Source: an uncultured Roseibium sp.
GTDB lineage: Bacteria > Pseudomonadota > Alphaproteobacteria > Rhizobiales > Stappiaceae
Length of the DNA stretch: 64,000 nucleotides
NCBI RefSeq assembly: GCF_963675985.1
Contig: NZ_OY780957.1
Span: 1,751,447-1,815,446, forward strand
Direction: 5' to 3'
Positions 1 through 7,536 of this stretch are shown piece after piece (position 1 is the first letter of the stretch; each line of letters opens with the position of its first letter). The translations under genes were made by a program, and so were the position numbers. The notes under the pieces are model-generated. The model searched no databases. It worked only from the letters and a program-made list of their open reading frames with translations, and was not told the origin of the DNA.

Positions 1-65
1 CTCCTGATGCCATTCCTGGCAGCCGCCGGCGGGTTTGTGTTGCACTCCGGATCCTCAGACCCCCG

Positions 66-83
66 GGACGTGAATTCACGTCC
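66..83. repeat. 18-bp perfect palindrome
   Basis: GGACGTGAATTCACGTCC reads the same on both strands with no loop. It lies in the gene-free first 285 bases, downstream of cmk. In many alphaproteobacteria rpsA follows cmk, so this may be the cmk-rpsA intergenic region and the palindrome a dimeric regulator site. There is no T-run to make it an obvious terminator. I see no gene in 1-285. Confidence 0.5.
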
Positions 84-285
84 TGCCATCCCTTCAAGCT
101 ATTGCGCGGGATGGGCCGGCGGGGCGAGAGACGGAAAATCCGGTCTCGGCTCAAGGCATGTATCATGCCTTGCCGAATGGTGTTCCCGGGATGGTGAAGA
201 CCGGGAAACCCGGCGATACCGACCGAACACGAAAGGGGGCGCACCTGACGGTGAACCCCGCGACACCCGTGAATATGATGGGCGC

Positions 286-912
286 TTACGCGTTGCAGGC
301 CTGCGTAACGATATCCACAGCCGCCTGGAACGCGGTCTCTATATCCATTTCTGTCGTATCTAGCAAGTGCGCATCGTCCGCCTGCTTCATCGGCGCCACC
401 GTGCGCTGGCTGTCGCGTTCGTCGCGCCGCTTCAGATCCGCGAGAATGGATTTGTAGTCCGCGACCTCGCCCTTCGACAAAAGCTCGTCCGTGCGCCGCC
501 GGGCGCGCGCTTCCGGCGAGGCGGTGACGAACATCTTCACCGTGGCATTGGGACAGACCACCGTGCCGATGTCCCGGCCGTCGAGAACGGCGCCCGGAGG
601 CGCCTCGGCGAAGCGCTGCTGCAGCTTCACCAGCTCCTCGCGCAGCGCGCCGAGCGTTGCCACGCGGGACGCCGCCTCGCCGATCTCGTGGGCCGACAGC
701 ACGGACTTGTCCATGTTGGCGAGATCCAGATGGTGGGCGATCTCCACCGCGATCTTCTCGTCGCCCAAAGGCAGCCCCTTGGCAAGCAGGGCCGCGGCCA
801 CGGCGCGGTAGGTCAGGCCGGTGTCCAGGTGACGCAGGCCGAAGTGGTTTGCAAGCCGGCGCGCCAGCGTGCCTTTGCCCGATGCGGCCGGTCCGTCGAT
901 CGCGATAATCAT
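286..912 (-). CDS. cmk: cytidylate (CMP) kinase
   Basis: Phosphorylates CMP and dCMP with ATP in cytoplasmic pyrimidine salvage. The 208-aa product has the usual length for a bacterial Cmk. The P-loop GPAASGKGT lies at residues 7-15, followed by the TGLTYRAVA substrate segment, and DGRDIGTVV (about residue 112) is the family nucleotide-binding motif. The start codon overlaps the end of aroA by 4 bases, so the two are translationally coupled. The aroA-cmk order is a conserved housekeeping arrangement in alphaproteobacteria, usually followed by rpsA, which would lie off the left edge. Confidence 0.96.
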   Translation of the reverse strand: MIIAIDGPAASGKGTLARRLANHFGLRHLDTGLTYRAVAAALLAKGLPLGDEKIAVEIAHHLDLANMDKSVLSAHEIGEAASRVATLGALREELVKLQQRFAEAPPGAVLDGRDIGTVVCPNATVKMFVTASPEARARRRTDELLSKGEVADYKSILADLKRRDERDSQRTVAPMKQADDAHLLDTTEMDIETAFQAAVDIVTQACNA

Positions 913-2264
913 GCCGCCTCGCTTTCCGACCCGGAAATGGTCGCACCCAGATTTTCAAACAGGCCGGTGAAGGTCGGGAAGCTGGTGGCGATCACCGCGC
1001 CGTCGTCCACGGTCACCGGCTTGGCGCTGGCGAGACCCAGCACCAGGAACGACATGGCGATGCGGTGGTCGAGATGGGTCTCCACCGTGCCGCCGCCGAT
1101 CCCGCTGGCTCCACCCGTGACGGTCAGCGCGTCGTGCGTCTCCTCGCAAGGGATGCCGTTGGCCTCCAAGCCGCGGGCCACGGCGGCCAGCCGGTCGGAT
1201 TCCTTGACACGCAATTCTTCGACGCCGGGCATGTGAGTGTCTCCTTCGGCAAAGGCCGCGGCCACCGCCAGCACGGGATATTCGTCGATCATCGACGGCG
1301 CGCGGTTCGGCGGAACGGTAACGCCCTTGAGCTTCGAGTAGCGCACATGGATATCGCCGACCCGCTCGCCTCCGGACGTGCGCTCGTTGAGGATCTGAAT
1401 ATCCGCGCCCATTTCGATCAGCGTGGTGATCAGCCCGGTGCGGTGCTCGTTGAGCAGAATGTTCTCAACCGTCACATCGGAGCCCGGCACGAGCAGGGCG
1501 GCGACGATCGGAAAGGCGGCGGACGAGGGGTCGCCCGGCACTTCCAGGTCCTGGGGTTTCAGTTCCGGCTGGCCTTTCAGCCTGATCACCCGTTCGCCGG
1601 CCTCGTTCAGGGTGACGGAGATGTCCGCGCCGAAGCCGGCCAGCATCTTTTCCGTATGGTCGCGGGTCGCGATCGGCTCGATCACCGTGGTCTCGCCCGG
1701 CGCGTTGAGCCCGGCCAGCAACACGGCGGATTTCACCTGGGCGGAAGGTACCGGCACCCGGTAGGTGATCGGCAATGGCTGACGCGCGCCGCGGATCGAG
1801 GCGGGCAGCCGGTCGCCGGAGCGCGCGATCACGTTGGTGCCCATGTCGCGCAGCGGATCGAGCACCCGGCCCATAGGTCGCTTGGACAGCGACGCATCGC
1901 CAACGAAGGTGGCGGCGATGTCGTGGGTGCCGAGAATGCCCATGGTCAGGCGCACGCCGGTCCCCGCATTGCCGAAATCGATCACGCTTTCCGGTTCCAG
2001 CAGGCTGCCGAGGCCGATGCCGTCCACGGTGTAGCTGCCGTCGGCCTGCTTCTCGATCGTGGCGCCGACGGCGCGCATGGCGTTTGCGGTCGCCAGCACG
2101 TCTTCCGACTCAAGCAGGCCTGTCACCGTCGTGCGGCCCACGGCGAGCGCACCGAACATCAGGGCGCGGTGGGAAATCGACTTGTCGCCGGGAACACGGA
2201 TCGTGCCGGCAAGAGGCCCGGCCTGGCCTGCGGTGAGCGGATGCGGTGTTGAACCGTGGGACAT
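909..2264 (-). CDS. aroA: 3-phosphoshikimate 1-carboxyvinyltransferase (EPSP synthase)
   Basis: Transfers the enolpyruvyl group of PEP to shikimate-3-phosphate in the chorismate pathway. The product is 451 aa, normal for the family. Visible family motifs are PGDKSISHRALMFGAL at about residues 25-40, GNAGTGVRLTMG near residue 100 (the PEP-binding region) and RVKESDRLAAVARGLEANG near residue 355. It is the first gene of a two-gene operon with cmk (4-base overlap). The 207 bases upstream, shared with the divergent FYDLN gene, must hold both promoters. Confidence 0.97.
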   Translation of the reverse strand: MSHGSTPHPLTAGQAGPLAGTIRVPGDKSISHRALMFGALAVGRTTVTGLLESEDVLATANAMRAVGATIEKQADGSYTVDGIGLGSLLEPESVIDFGNAGTGVRLTMGILGTHDIAATFVGDASLSKRPMGRVLDPLRDMGTNVIARSGDRLPASIRGARQPLPITYRVPVPSAQVKSAVLLAGLNAPGETTVIEPIATRDHTEKMLAGFGADISVTLNEAGERVIRLKGQPELKPQDLEVPGDPSSAAFPIVAALLVPGSDVTVENILLNEHRTGLITTLIEMGADIQILNERTSGGERVGDIHVRYSKLKGVTVPPNRAPSMIDEYPVLAVAAAFAEGDTHMPGVEELRVKESDRLAAVARGLEANGIPCEETHDALTVTGGASGIGGGTVETHLDHRIAMSFLVLGLASAKPVTVDDGAVIATSFPTFTGLFENLGATISGSESEAA

Positions 2265-2471
2265 TGCGGGTTCCCGAATTATGCACTGTTTTTAAGGGAG
2301 CATCTCCCTATCATGTGGATCGGCGTTCGTCATCCGCCTCACTCCTTGAAATTTCTCTCGTCTCGTGCAGAACAATGGGTAAGTCTGACGAACGGGCTGA
2401 TTTGCCTTTGACACCGGGGCGCAACAGAGCTATGGGGCGCCACCAATTCAAGAAGACGAAGGGTTAGCACA

Positions 2472-2864
2472 GTGGCAAAACCTGAACTTGGCACAAAGCG
2501 GCTGTGCCCAAGCTGCGGCGCGAAATACTACGATCTGAACCGCGATCCGATCACCTGCCCGAAATGCGGCACGATTTTCGAAATCGTGATGACCTCCCGC
2601 GCCGCCAAGGCGGCCAAGGCGGCGGAAGTCACCGAGGAAGAGGATGAAGAGGAAGACGACGCGCCGGAAATCGTGACCCTGGAAGAGGCGGACGCCGAAG
2701 CCGAGGGCGGCGATGACGACGTGCCGGATCTCGACGACGAGGAAGACGTCGAACTGGCCGATGACGATACCGCGGATGACGACGTCTTCATCGAGGACGA
2801 GGATGAAGACGACGACGCTGTTCCCGGCATCCGCGTCGAGCGCGAGGACGACCGCGAAGCTTAA
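2472..2864 (+). CDS. FYDLN-type zinc-ribbon acidic protein (TIGR02300 family)
   Basis: A 130-aa protein of unknown function belonging to the alphaproteobacterial FYDLN-acid family. The N-terminus forms a zinc ribbon with Cys12-x2-Cys15 and Cys29-x2-Cys32 around a KYYDLNRDP core. The rest is a very acidic, Glu/Asp-rich low-complexity tail, which is the family signature. The start is a GTG at 2472; no upstream ATG fits the conserved N-terminus. It is divergent from aroA and followed by tRNA-Ala. Family assignment is firm, but no biochemical function is known to me. Confidence 0.9.
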   Translation: MAKPELGTKRLCPSCGAKYYDLNRDPITCPKCGTIFEIVMTSRAAKAAKAAEVTEEEDEEEDDAPEIVTLEEADAEAEGGDDDVPDLDDEEDVELADDDTADDDVFIEDEDEDDDAVPGIRVEREDDREA

Positions 2865-3013
2865 ACGACGGATTTTCAAGGGTTATTTTCGCAGGAAGCC
2901 TTTTCCACAAAGCGAATTTGAAATCCTTTGAATTTCCGCTTGATCAATGCGGGCGGCGCGACTATGTTCCGCCCGCATCGACGCCGGAAACCCAAGCCGG
3001 CTCATGGAGAAAC

Positions 3014-3089
<76 letters not shown>

Positions 3090-3155
3090 TCTCCCCTCCA
3101 ATAACATATTGGATTTTAAGGCGTTTTTAGCCTTTAGCGCGAATTTAGTCCGCTT

Positions 3156-3182
3156 CTACCCCACCACGCACCCCACCATAAC
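3156..3182 (+). repeat. left arm-type repeat, putative integrase or excisionase site
   Basis: The 27-bp stretch begins CTACCCCACCA and ends ACCCCACCATAAC, i.e. two tandem CCCCACCA boxes. It matches 16889-16915 at 24 of 27 positions in the same orientation. Each copy sits just inside one end of the element (62 bp and 115 bp from the att cores). That layout fits arm-type binding sites of a tyrosine integrase. Confidence 0.6.
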
Positions 3183-3262
3183 CAACGCTAAAAAACACGC
3201 ATCTTGATGCTGCCCAGCCGATGTATCAGGGATAATCCGGCTGCGTTAGCGGCTGTGCGCTG

Positions 3263-3290
3263 TTGACCTCGAATGCCAATTTGGGCATTC
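3263..3290 (+). promoter_or_regulatory. putative early promoter with overlapping operator
   Basis: TTGACC at 3263-3268 is a good -35 box, with CATTCT 17 bp further as a weak -10. A perfect inverted repeat GAATGCC-AATTTG-GGCATTC (3271-3290) fills the spacer and -10, as expected for a repressor site. A second inverted repeat, CGTGCA-TTTG-TGCACG (3378-3393), lies just before the RBS of the first gene. The downstream operon starts at 3414. Confidence 0.45.
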
Positions 3291-3413
3291 TTTGCCTGCT
3301 CACATGTCGGAGTGGGCGCCTTTGATTGATTGATTGAGACCGACAATCGCCGCGCTTTTCGAAGCGCTGTCTCAATCCGTGCATTTGTGCACGTTCAATC
3401 AAAGGAGGCGGTT

Positions 3414-3632
3414 GTGACCCCTCATTTAATTGGTGATCAAGGCGCGGTTTCGCCGCGCGTTTATTCCGTATCCGCAGCCGCCAAAGTTATTGGTGTGTCG
3501 CGGTCTCATCTCTACGAGATGAAAGCTGCCGGCCTGATCCGCTTCGGAAAACTGCTCGGAAAAACGGTCGTTACCGCATCCGAAATTGACCGAGTGATTT
3601 CCTCAATCGAAACCGATGGGGAGATCAGCTGA
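3414..3632 (+). CDS. AlpA/excisionase-like helix-turn-helix regulator
   Basis: A 72-aa DNA-binding protein. YSVSAAAKVIGVSRSHLYEM is a winged-helix motif of the MerR/AlpA/excisionase type, followed by the short wing GLIRFGKLLGKTVVTASEID. Such proteins activate excision or the replication genes in P4-like elements. The GTG start at 3414 is chosen because AAAGGAGG (3401-3408) sits at the right distance; a longer ORF from 3330 would include the inverted repeat. It is the first gene of the operon, and its stop overlaps the next start by one base. Role by family, not proven here. Confidence 0.75.
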   Translation: MTPHLIGDQGAVSPRVYSVSAAAKVIGVSRSHLYEMKAAGLIRFGKLLGKTVVTASEIDRVISSIETDGEIS

Positions 3633-4534
3633 TGGGAACCTTCCAAACCCCTGTTGCCGAACTGGCCAATCGTCTGCCGCCGCAGGCCAAAGCCAAATGG
3701 ATCAAAATCCGGGATGCCGCCGATGAGGCGCGCGCGCTTGTTCGTCTCACCAACGGTCAAATGAACGACGCAGCGCGCACCCGGACCGCACTCCAGGCAG
3801 CGCTGCGCCGGAAAAAGGCCGACAGCCACCACACCGGTGGCGTTCCGGCGGTCGTCGTTGATCAGCTTGAAGGCCAAATCGCGCAGGCAACTGCGGATTA
3901 CGAAAGGCTCAAAAACCGAGCCGCCGAGGTCAAAGAGCGCACCGCATCGATTATCGAGGTAGACGCGCGGTGCGAGAGCTTTCTTCGCTCTGTGTCTGGG
4001 CAGTTTCGCGATGAAGACACGTCGCGGCCATCGAAAGGCGAGACTGTCGAAACCAAGCGTGCCGCGATCACGAAAAACATCAAACTCACCGCCGACGTCG
4101 AGACTGCTCCGGCCCCGGAGGATGATCTGAAAGCCGCGATTTTCGCGGCGGTTGACGAGATCGCAGCGCGCGGCCGGCCAGAAGTCGATCCTCGCATTCG
4201 CGACGACGATCCGTCGAAAATTGCCAGCAAGATCCGTCTTGGCGTTCATGGAGGTTCTTTTGTCGGCGACGGCGGCGCAAGCTTTTTCACGTGGGTCCTG
4301 GCCGATCAAATCAAAGCTAAACTGGCGGAAATGATCCCCGACAATCCGGACGCCATCTCCGATCAGGAGCGGTCTGCGATGTTGCAACAGCTTGCAGCTG
4401 ATCGCCTCCGCCTGGAACGGGTCGAGGAAGCTTTGATCACGCAAGCAGAAAGCGAAGGCCGTGTGATCGCCCGCCGTCCGGATGCGTCGATTCAGGCAAT
4501 TCTCGGCGTCGAAATCGTCGGAGGGCGGCCATGA
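3632..4534 (+). CDS. element protein of unknown function, helical
   Basis: A 300-aa protein I do not recognise. It is rich in Ala, Glu, Arg and Lys, with long predicted helices at about residues 10-100 (heptad-like, coiled-coil prone) and again near the C-terminus (residues 235-285). There is no signal peptide, membrane segment or nucleotide-binding motif. The start overlaps the stop of the AlpA-like gene by one base and its end overlaps the next gene by four, so it is an integral member of the operon. Its place directly before the tail-chaperone-like genes allows a structural or assembly role, but nothing in the sequence shows this. Confidence 0.7.
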   Translation: MGTFQTPVAELANRLPPQAKAKWIKIRDAADEARALVRLTNGQMNDAARTRTALQAALRRKKADSHHTGGVPAVVVDQLEGQIAQATADYERLKNRAAEVKERTASIIEVDARCESFLRSVSGQFRDEDTSRPSKGETVETKRAAITKNIKLTADVETAPAPEDDLKAAIFAAVDEIAARGRPEVDPRIRDDDPSKIASKIRLGVHGGSFVGDGGASFFTWVLADQIKAKLAEMIPDNPDAISDQERSAMLQQLAADRLRLERVEEALITQAESEGRVIARRPDASIQAILGVEIVGGRP

Positions 4535-4860
4535 TCACGATCAATCTCATATCCCCGATCCTGGTCGGCGGCGAGCGTTTGCTCGCCATCGACATTCGCC
4601 CGCCTTCGCGTGCTGTCGTTCAGCGGATCTCGGCAGAACTGGACGCAAAAGGGCAGCTTCCCATCCATACCGTTCCGGGTTTCGCGGCACGGCTGGCTGG
4701 CCGCTCTGAAAGCACGTTTGCGAAGCTTTCAGAGCCGGACCTTTTGTCGGTCCGGAAAGCTGTCATGACGCTCCACCGCCGGGAAGCCCGTCGCCTGCGT
4801 GCCCGGAAGGTGCAGAGGGCTGCTCGCACTTCCTCGCTGCTGGCACGGGAGGAGGCATGA
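4531..4860 (+). CDS. tail assembly chaperone-like protein 1
   Basis: 109 aa. It has the layout of phage tail assembly chaperones (lambda gpG, P2 gpE, Mu gp41 type): an N-terminal beta segment ITINLISPILVGGERLLAID, the turn IRPPSRA in the place of the usual LR-x-PT, then a helical half with FAARLAGRSESTFAKLSEPD that resembles the common LTGLS....L...D pattern. The C-terminus is basic. In phages this gene lies just before the tape measure gene and its product coats the tape measure before tube polymerisation, the same position as here. Assignment rests on position and pattern; sequence similarity in this family is weak. Confidence 0.55.
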   Translation: MITINLISPILVGGERLLAIDIRPPSRAVVQRISAELDAKGQLPIHTVPGFAARLAGRSESTFAKLSEPDLLSVRKAVMTLHRREARRLRARKVQRAARTSSLLAREEA

Positions 4861-4861
4861 C

Positions 4862-5143
4862 ATGCTCGGGCAACCAACTGTGGCAACCGTCAAGCTCCGC
4901 GATCCGCTTGATTTTCGGCGGCGGCGGATTGCCTTCGTCGGGATCTTGAGGCCGACCAAAATGCGTCTCGCGAAAGCGGCGAGGCGCGTGGAAAAATCAA
5001 ACCATTTGGGCACCCGGGACGAAGCTCTCGCGTACATCGCAGTCATGACGAACCTGCCCAAAGGCGCTTGCACGCAATTGTCCCACGATGACGCCAAAGC
5101 TTTGATGATCGCGATCACGGACACAATCGGGGGAACAGCATGA
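4862..5143 (+). CDS. tail assembly chaperone-like protein 2
   Basis: 93 aa, starting at the ATG one base after the previous stop. It shows the same layout as its neighbour: beta segment ATVKLRDPLDFRRRRIAFVG, then ILRPTKMRLAKAARR, then a helical half AYIAVMTNLPKGACTQLSHD ending in a short Asp/Leu helix. The LR/PT turn and the T-x-L-P...L...D spacing are typical of tail assembly chaperones. Its stop overlaps the tape measure start (ATGA). Many phages make two chaperone forms by frameshifting; here two separate tandem genes occupy that position. The gene is certain, the function is moderately supported. Confidence 0.55.
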   Translation: MLGQPTVATVKLRDPLDFRRRRIAFVGILRPTKMRLAKAARRVEKSNHLGTRDEALAYIAVMTNLPKGACTQLSHDDAKALMIAITDTIGGTA

Positions 5144-7536
5144 TGAGCACTTTAACATCCTCCCTTGTCGTCCGGCTTATCGATCAGGTCACAAAGCCGG
5201 CTCGGGCAATGACATCATCGCTTCTCGGCCTTCAAAAGGCCGGGGGCGCTGGCTTTGGCGCCCGGCTAAACGACGCCATTGAGCGCAACAATCAAGCTCT
5301 TGATCGCTCGCGTGGGCGGCTATTCGATGCCGTCGCCGGCTTCTATGCCCTCCGAAGCGCGATCACCGCCCCCGTCCGGGCTGCGGCGGAATTCGAAAGC
5401 GCCTTGTCAGACGTTACCAAAGTCATTGATTTTGGCTCAAAACAGGCTTTCGAGGATTTCAAAACCAACCTCGACGCTTTGTCGAAGTCTGTGCCGATAA
5501 CTGCCAACGGCCTTGCACAGATCGCGGCAGCGGCGGGCCAAGCCGGCATTGCTGGCGATGAATTGGTGAAGTTTACCGAGGCCGCCGCAAAAATCGGCGT
5601 CGCTTTCGATTTGTCAGCGGACGAAACCGGCACCGCGCTCGCCAAGATGATGACCGGCCTCGGCCTGACGCTCGATCAAGTCATTCTTCTCTCGGATGGC
5701 ATGAACCACCTTTCCAACTCACAGGCATCGAGCGCGAAAGAGATCCTCGATGTTGTTCGGCGCGTCGGCGCCCAGGCTAAACTTTATGGCTTTACGGCCG
5801 AACAGACGGCGGCCTTTGCCTCGGCCATGATCGCGGCCGGTGCCAAAAGCGACGAAACCGCGACCTCGTTCCGAAATATGGGAATGGCCCTGACAAAGGG
5901 GGCGGCGGCCACAGGGCGTCAAAAGGCAGCTTTCAAAGAGCTTGGTCTGAGCGCGAAGCAAGTCGCCAAAGACATGCAACGCGACGCGGTCGGGACAACG
6001 ATCGAGGTTTTGGAGAAGCTCGCCAGGGTGCCGAAAGAGGCTCAGGCAGCGATTTCCTCGGATTTGTTCGGGAACGAGGCCCGCGCCCTGGGACCGCTTC
6101 TCACGAATTTGGATCTGCTCAAGAAAAGCATCGGGCTCGTTTCCGATGAGAGCAAATATGCCGGATCGTCTTTCGCGGAATTTGAGGTCCGCGCGGGGAC
6201 ATTCGAGAACGCGATAGCCATCTTCAATAACCGGCTGAGTTCACTCAGCCGGTCAATTGGCGAGGCGCTTATCCCGGCTATTGCAGATTTGATGAATGCA
6301 ATCACGCCAGCCATCGACATGCTGGCATCGTTCGCGGCCGCGCATCCGGACATCACTCGGAACGTGACCGCCGCCGTTGCGGCTATCATCGGCTTTAAGA
6401 TCGCAACGGCCGGTCTGACATTCGTTGGCTTGCTCGGCCGTGGCAGTGCTCTCTCAATGCTCTCCCTGGGTTTCAACACGGTTGGCCGTGCGGCGATCGG
6501 GGCGGCTCGCGGGGCGAGCGGCATGGTTGGCCTACAGAAAACCCTCGCGGCCATGGCGGGGGCTAACTATGGCGGCCTGAGAATGGCCGTGGACGCGCTC
6601 AAGGGCATGGCCTTAGCCATCCCCGGCGTCGGTGCCCTGACAAGCGCCCTGACGGCCGTTGGCGCTGCCCTGGCGGGGATCACTGCCCCGGTATGGGCGG
6701 GTATCGCCGCTGCTGTCGCGGCAGTTGCCGCTGCCGGCTACGCCCTTTGGAAGTATTGGGACCGGATCTCATCCGTCCTCGGCGGCGTTGCTCAGCGGAT
6801 CGGCGAGGAATTGAAGCCGGCATTCGATGCGATGAAGCCCGTCTTGGATCTGTTCGCCCCGGCTGTCGATGCTATCGGCAAGTCTTTCGATATGGCCGGC
6901 AAGGCCATCGGCGACTTTATGGGATGGATCGGCTCGTTCTTCGAAAAGGAGGCTTTGACGGAAGAGCAAAAAGCCGCATGGGGAAAAGCTGGCTATGACA
7001 TGGCCGACAGGATGATCCAATCTATCAAGGACGCGATCAGCGATCTTGTCGATTGGTTCGCCAGCCTGCCCGGCAAGATCCTCGATGCTGTCGGCAGCAT
7101 CGATCTTGGCAGTCTGATTTCAATGCCGAGCTTGGGCGGCCTTCTCGGCGGCGGCGATAGCGAGCCCGCCCCCAGGATGAGCGCAGAGGATCGCCGGGCA
7201 GCGCGCTCGGGCCATCGGGCGACGGGCGGTCCGGTATGGGGCGGCGGCGACTATCTCGTCGGAGATGCTGGAGAGCCTGAGGTTTTCAAGCCAAAGCAGA
7301 CAGGCGAGGTCACGCCTCTCTCGGCCATCGAGAACAAGATTGATAGCGGCTTTTCGAGGCTGGCATCAAGTATCCCCCAGGCTCAGCAAGGCGGCCAAAC
7401 GATCAACGTCGGCGACATCATTGTTCAGGCCGCTCAAAGTCCAGTGGAAACAGCCCGCCTTGTTCGCGAGGTTCTCACTGAGGAAATCAACTCAGCCCTC
7501 CGGGGCGCCAACGCTGATGTGGAGGCGCGAGCCTAA
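5140..7536 (+). CDS. phage tail tape measure protein
   Basis: 798 aa. The region at about residues 75-300 matches the TP901-type tape measure core, with FESALSDVTKVIDF, GLAQIAAAAGQAGIAGDELV and MMTGLGLTLDQV. Hydrophobic Ala/Gly-rich segments lie at about residues 400-540, as in tape measures that enter the host membrane. The C-terminus has ATGGPVWGGGDYLVGDAGEP, the common tape measure tail motif. Tape measures set tail length and help DNA cross the inner membrane. At about 0.15 nm per residue (the lambda ruler rule) it would span roughly 120 nm. The start overlaps the preceding stop and its TAA overlaps the next ATG, so it is embedded in the operon and not a decayed prophage piece. No other tail gene is present. 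Confidence 0.9.
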   Translation: MMSTLTSSLVVRLIDQVTKPARAMTSSLLGLQKAGGAGFGARLNDAIERNNQALDRSRGRLFDAVAGFYALRSAITAPVRAAAEFESALSDVTKVIDFGSKQAFEDFKTNLDALSKSVPITANGLAQIAAAAGQAGIAGDELVKFTEAAAKIGVAFDLSADETGTALAKMMTGLGLTLDQVILLSDGMNHLSNSQASSAKEILDVVRRVGAQAKLYGFTAEQTAAFASAMIAAGAKSDETATSFRNMGMALTKGAAATGRQKAAFKELGLSAKQVAKDMQRDAVGTTIEVLEKLARVPKEAQAAISSDLFGNEARALGPLLTNLDLLKKSIGLVSDESKYAGSSFAEFEVRAGTFENAIAIFNNRLSSLSRSIGEALIPAIADLMNAITPAIDMLASFAAAHPDITRNVTAAVAAIIGFKIATAGLTFVGLLGRGSALSMLSLGFNTVGRAAIGAARGASGMVGLQKTLAAMAGANYGGLRMAVDALKGMALAIPGVGALTSALTAVGAALAGITAPVWAGIAAAVAAVAAAGYALWKYWDRISSVLGGVAQRIGEELKPAFDAMKPVLDLFAPAVDAIGKSFDMAGKAIGDFMGWIGSFFEKEALTEEQKAAWGKAGYDMADRMIQSIKDAISDLVDWFASLPGKILDAVGSIDLGSLISMPSLGGLLGGGDSEPAPRMSAEDRRAARSGHRATGGPVWGGGDYLVGDAGEPEVFKPKQTGEVTPLSAIENKIDSGFSRLASSIPQAQQGGQTINVGDIIVQAAQSPVETARLVREVLTEEINSALRGANADVEARA

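Noticed and set aside
1065..2252. 395-codon open frame opposite aroA
   Set aside because: Shadow of the GC-rich aroA coding sequence; no domain, no ribosome site.
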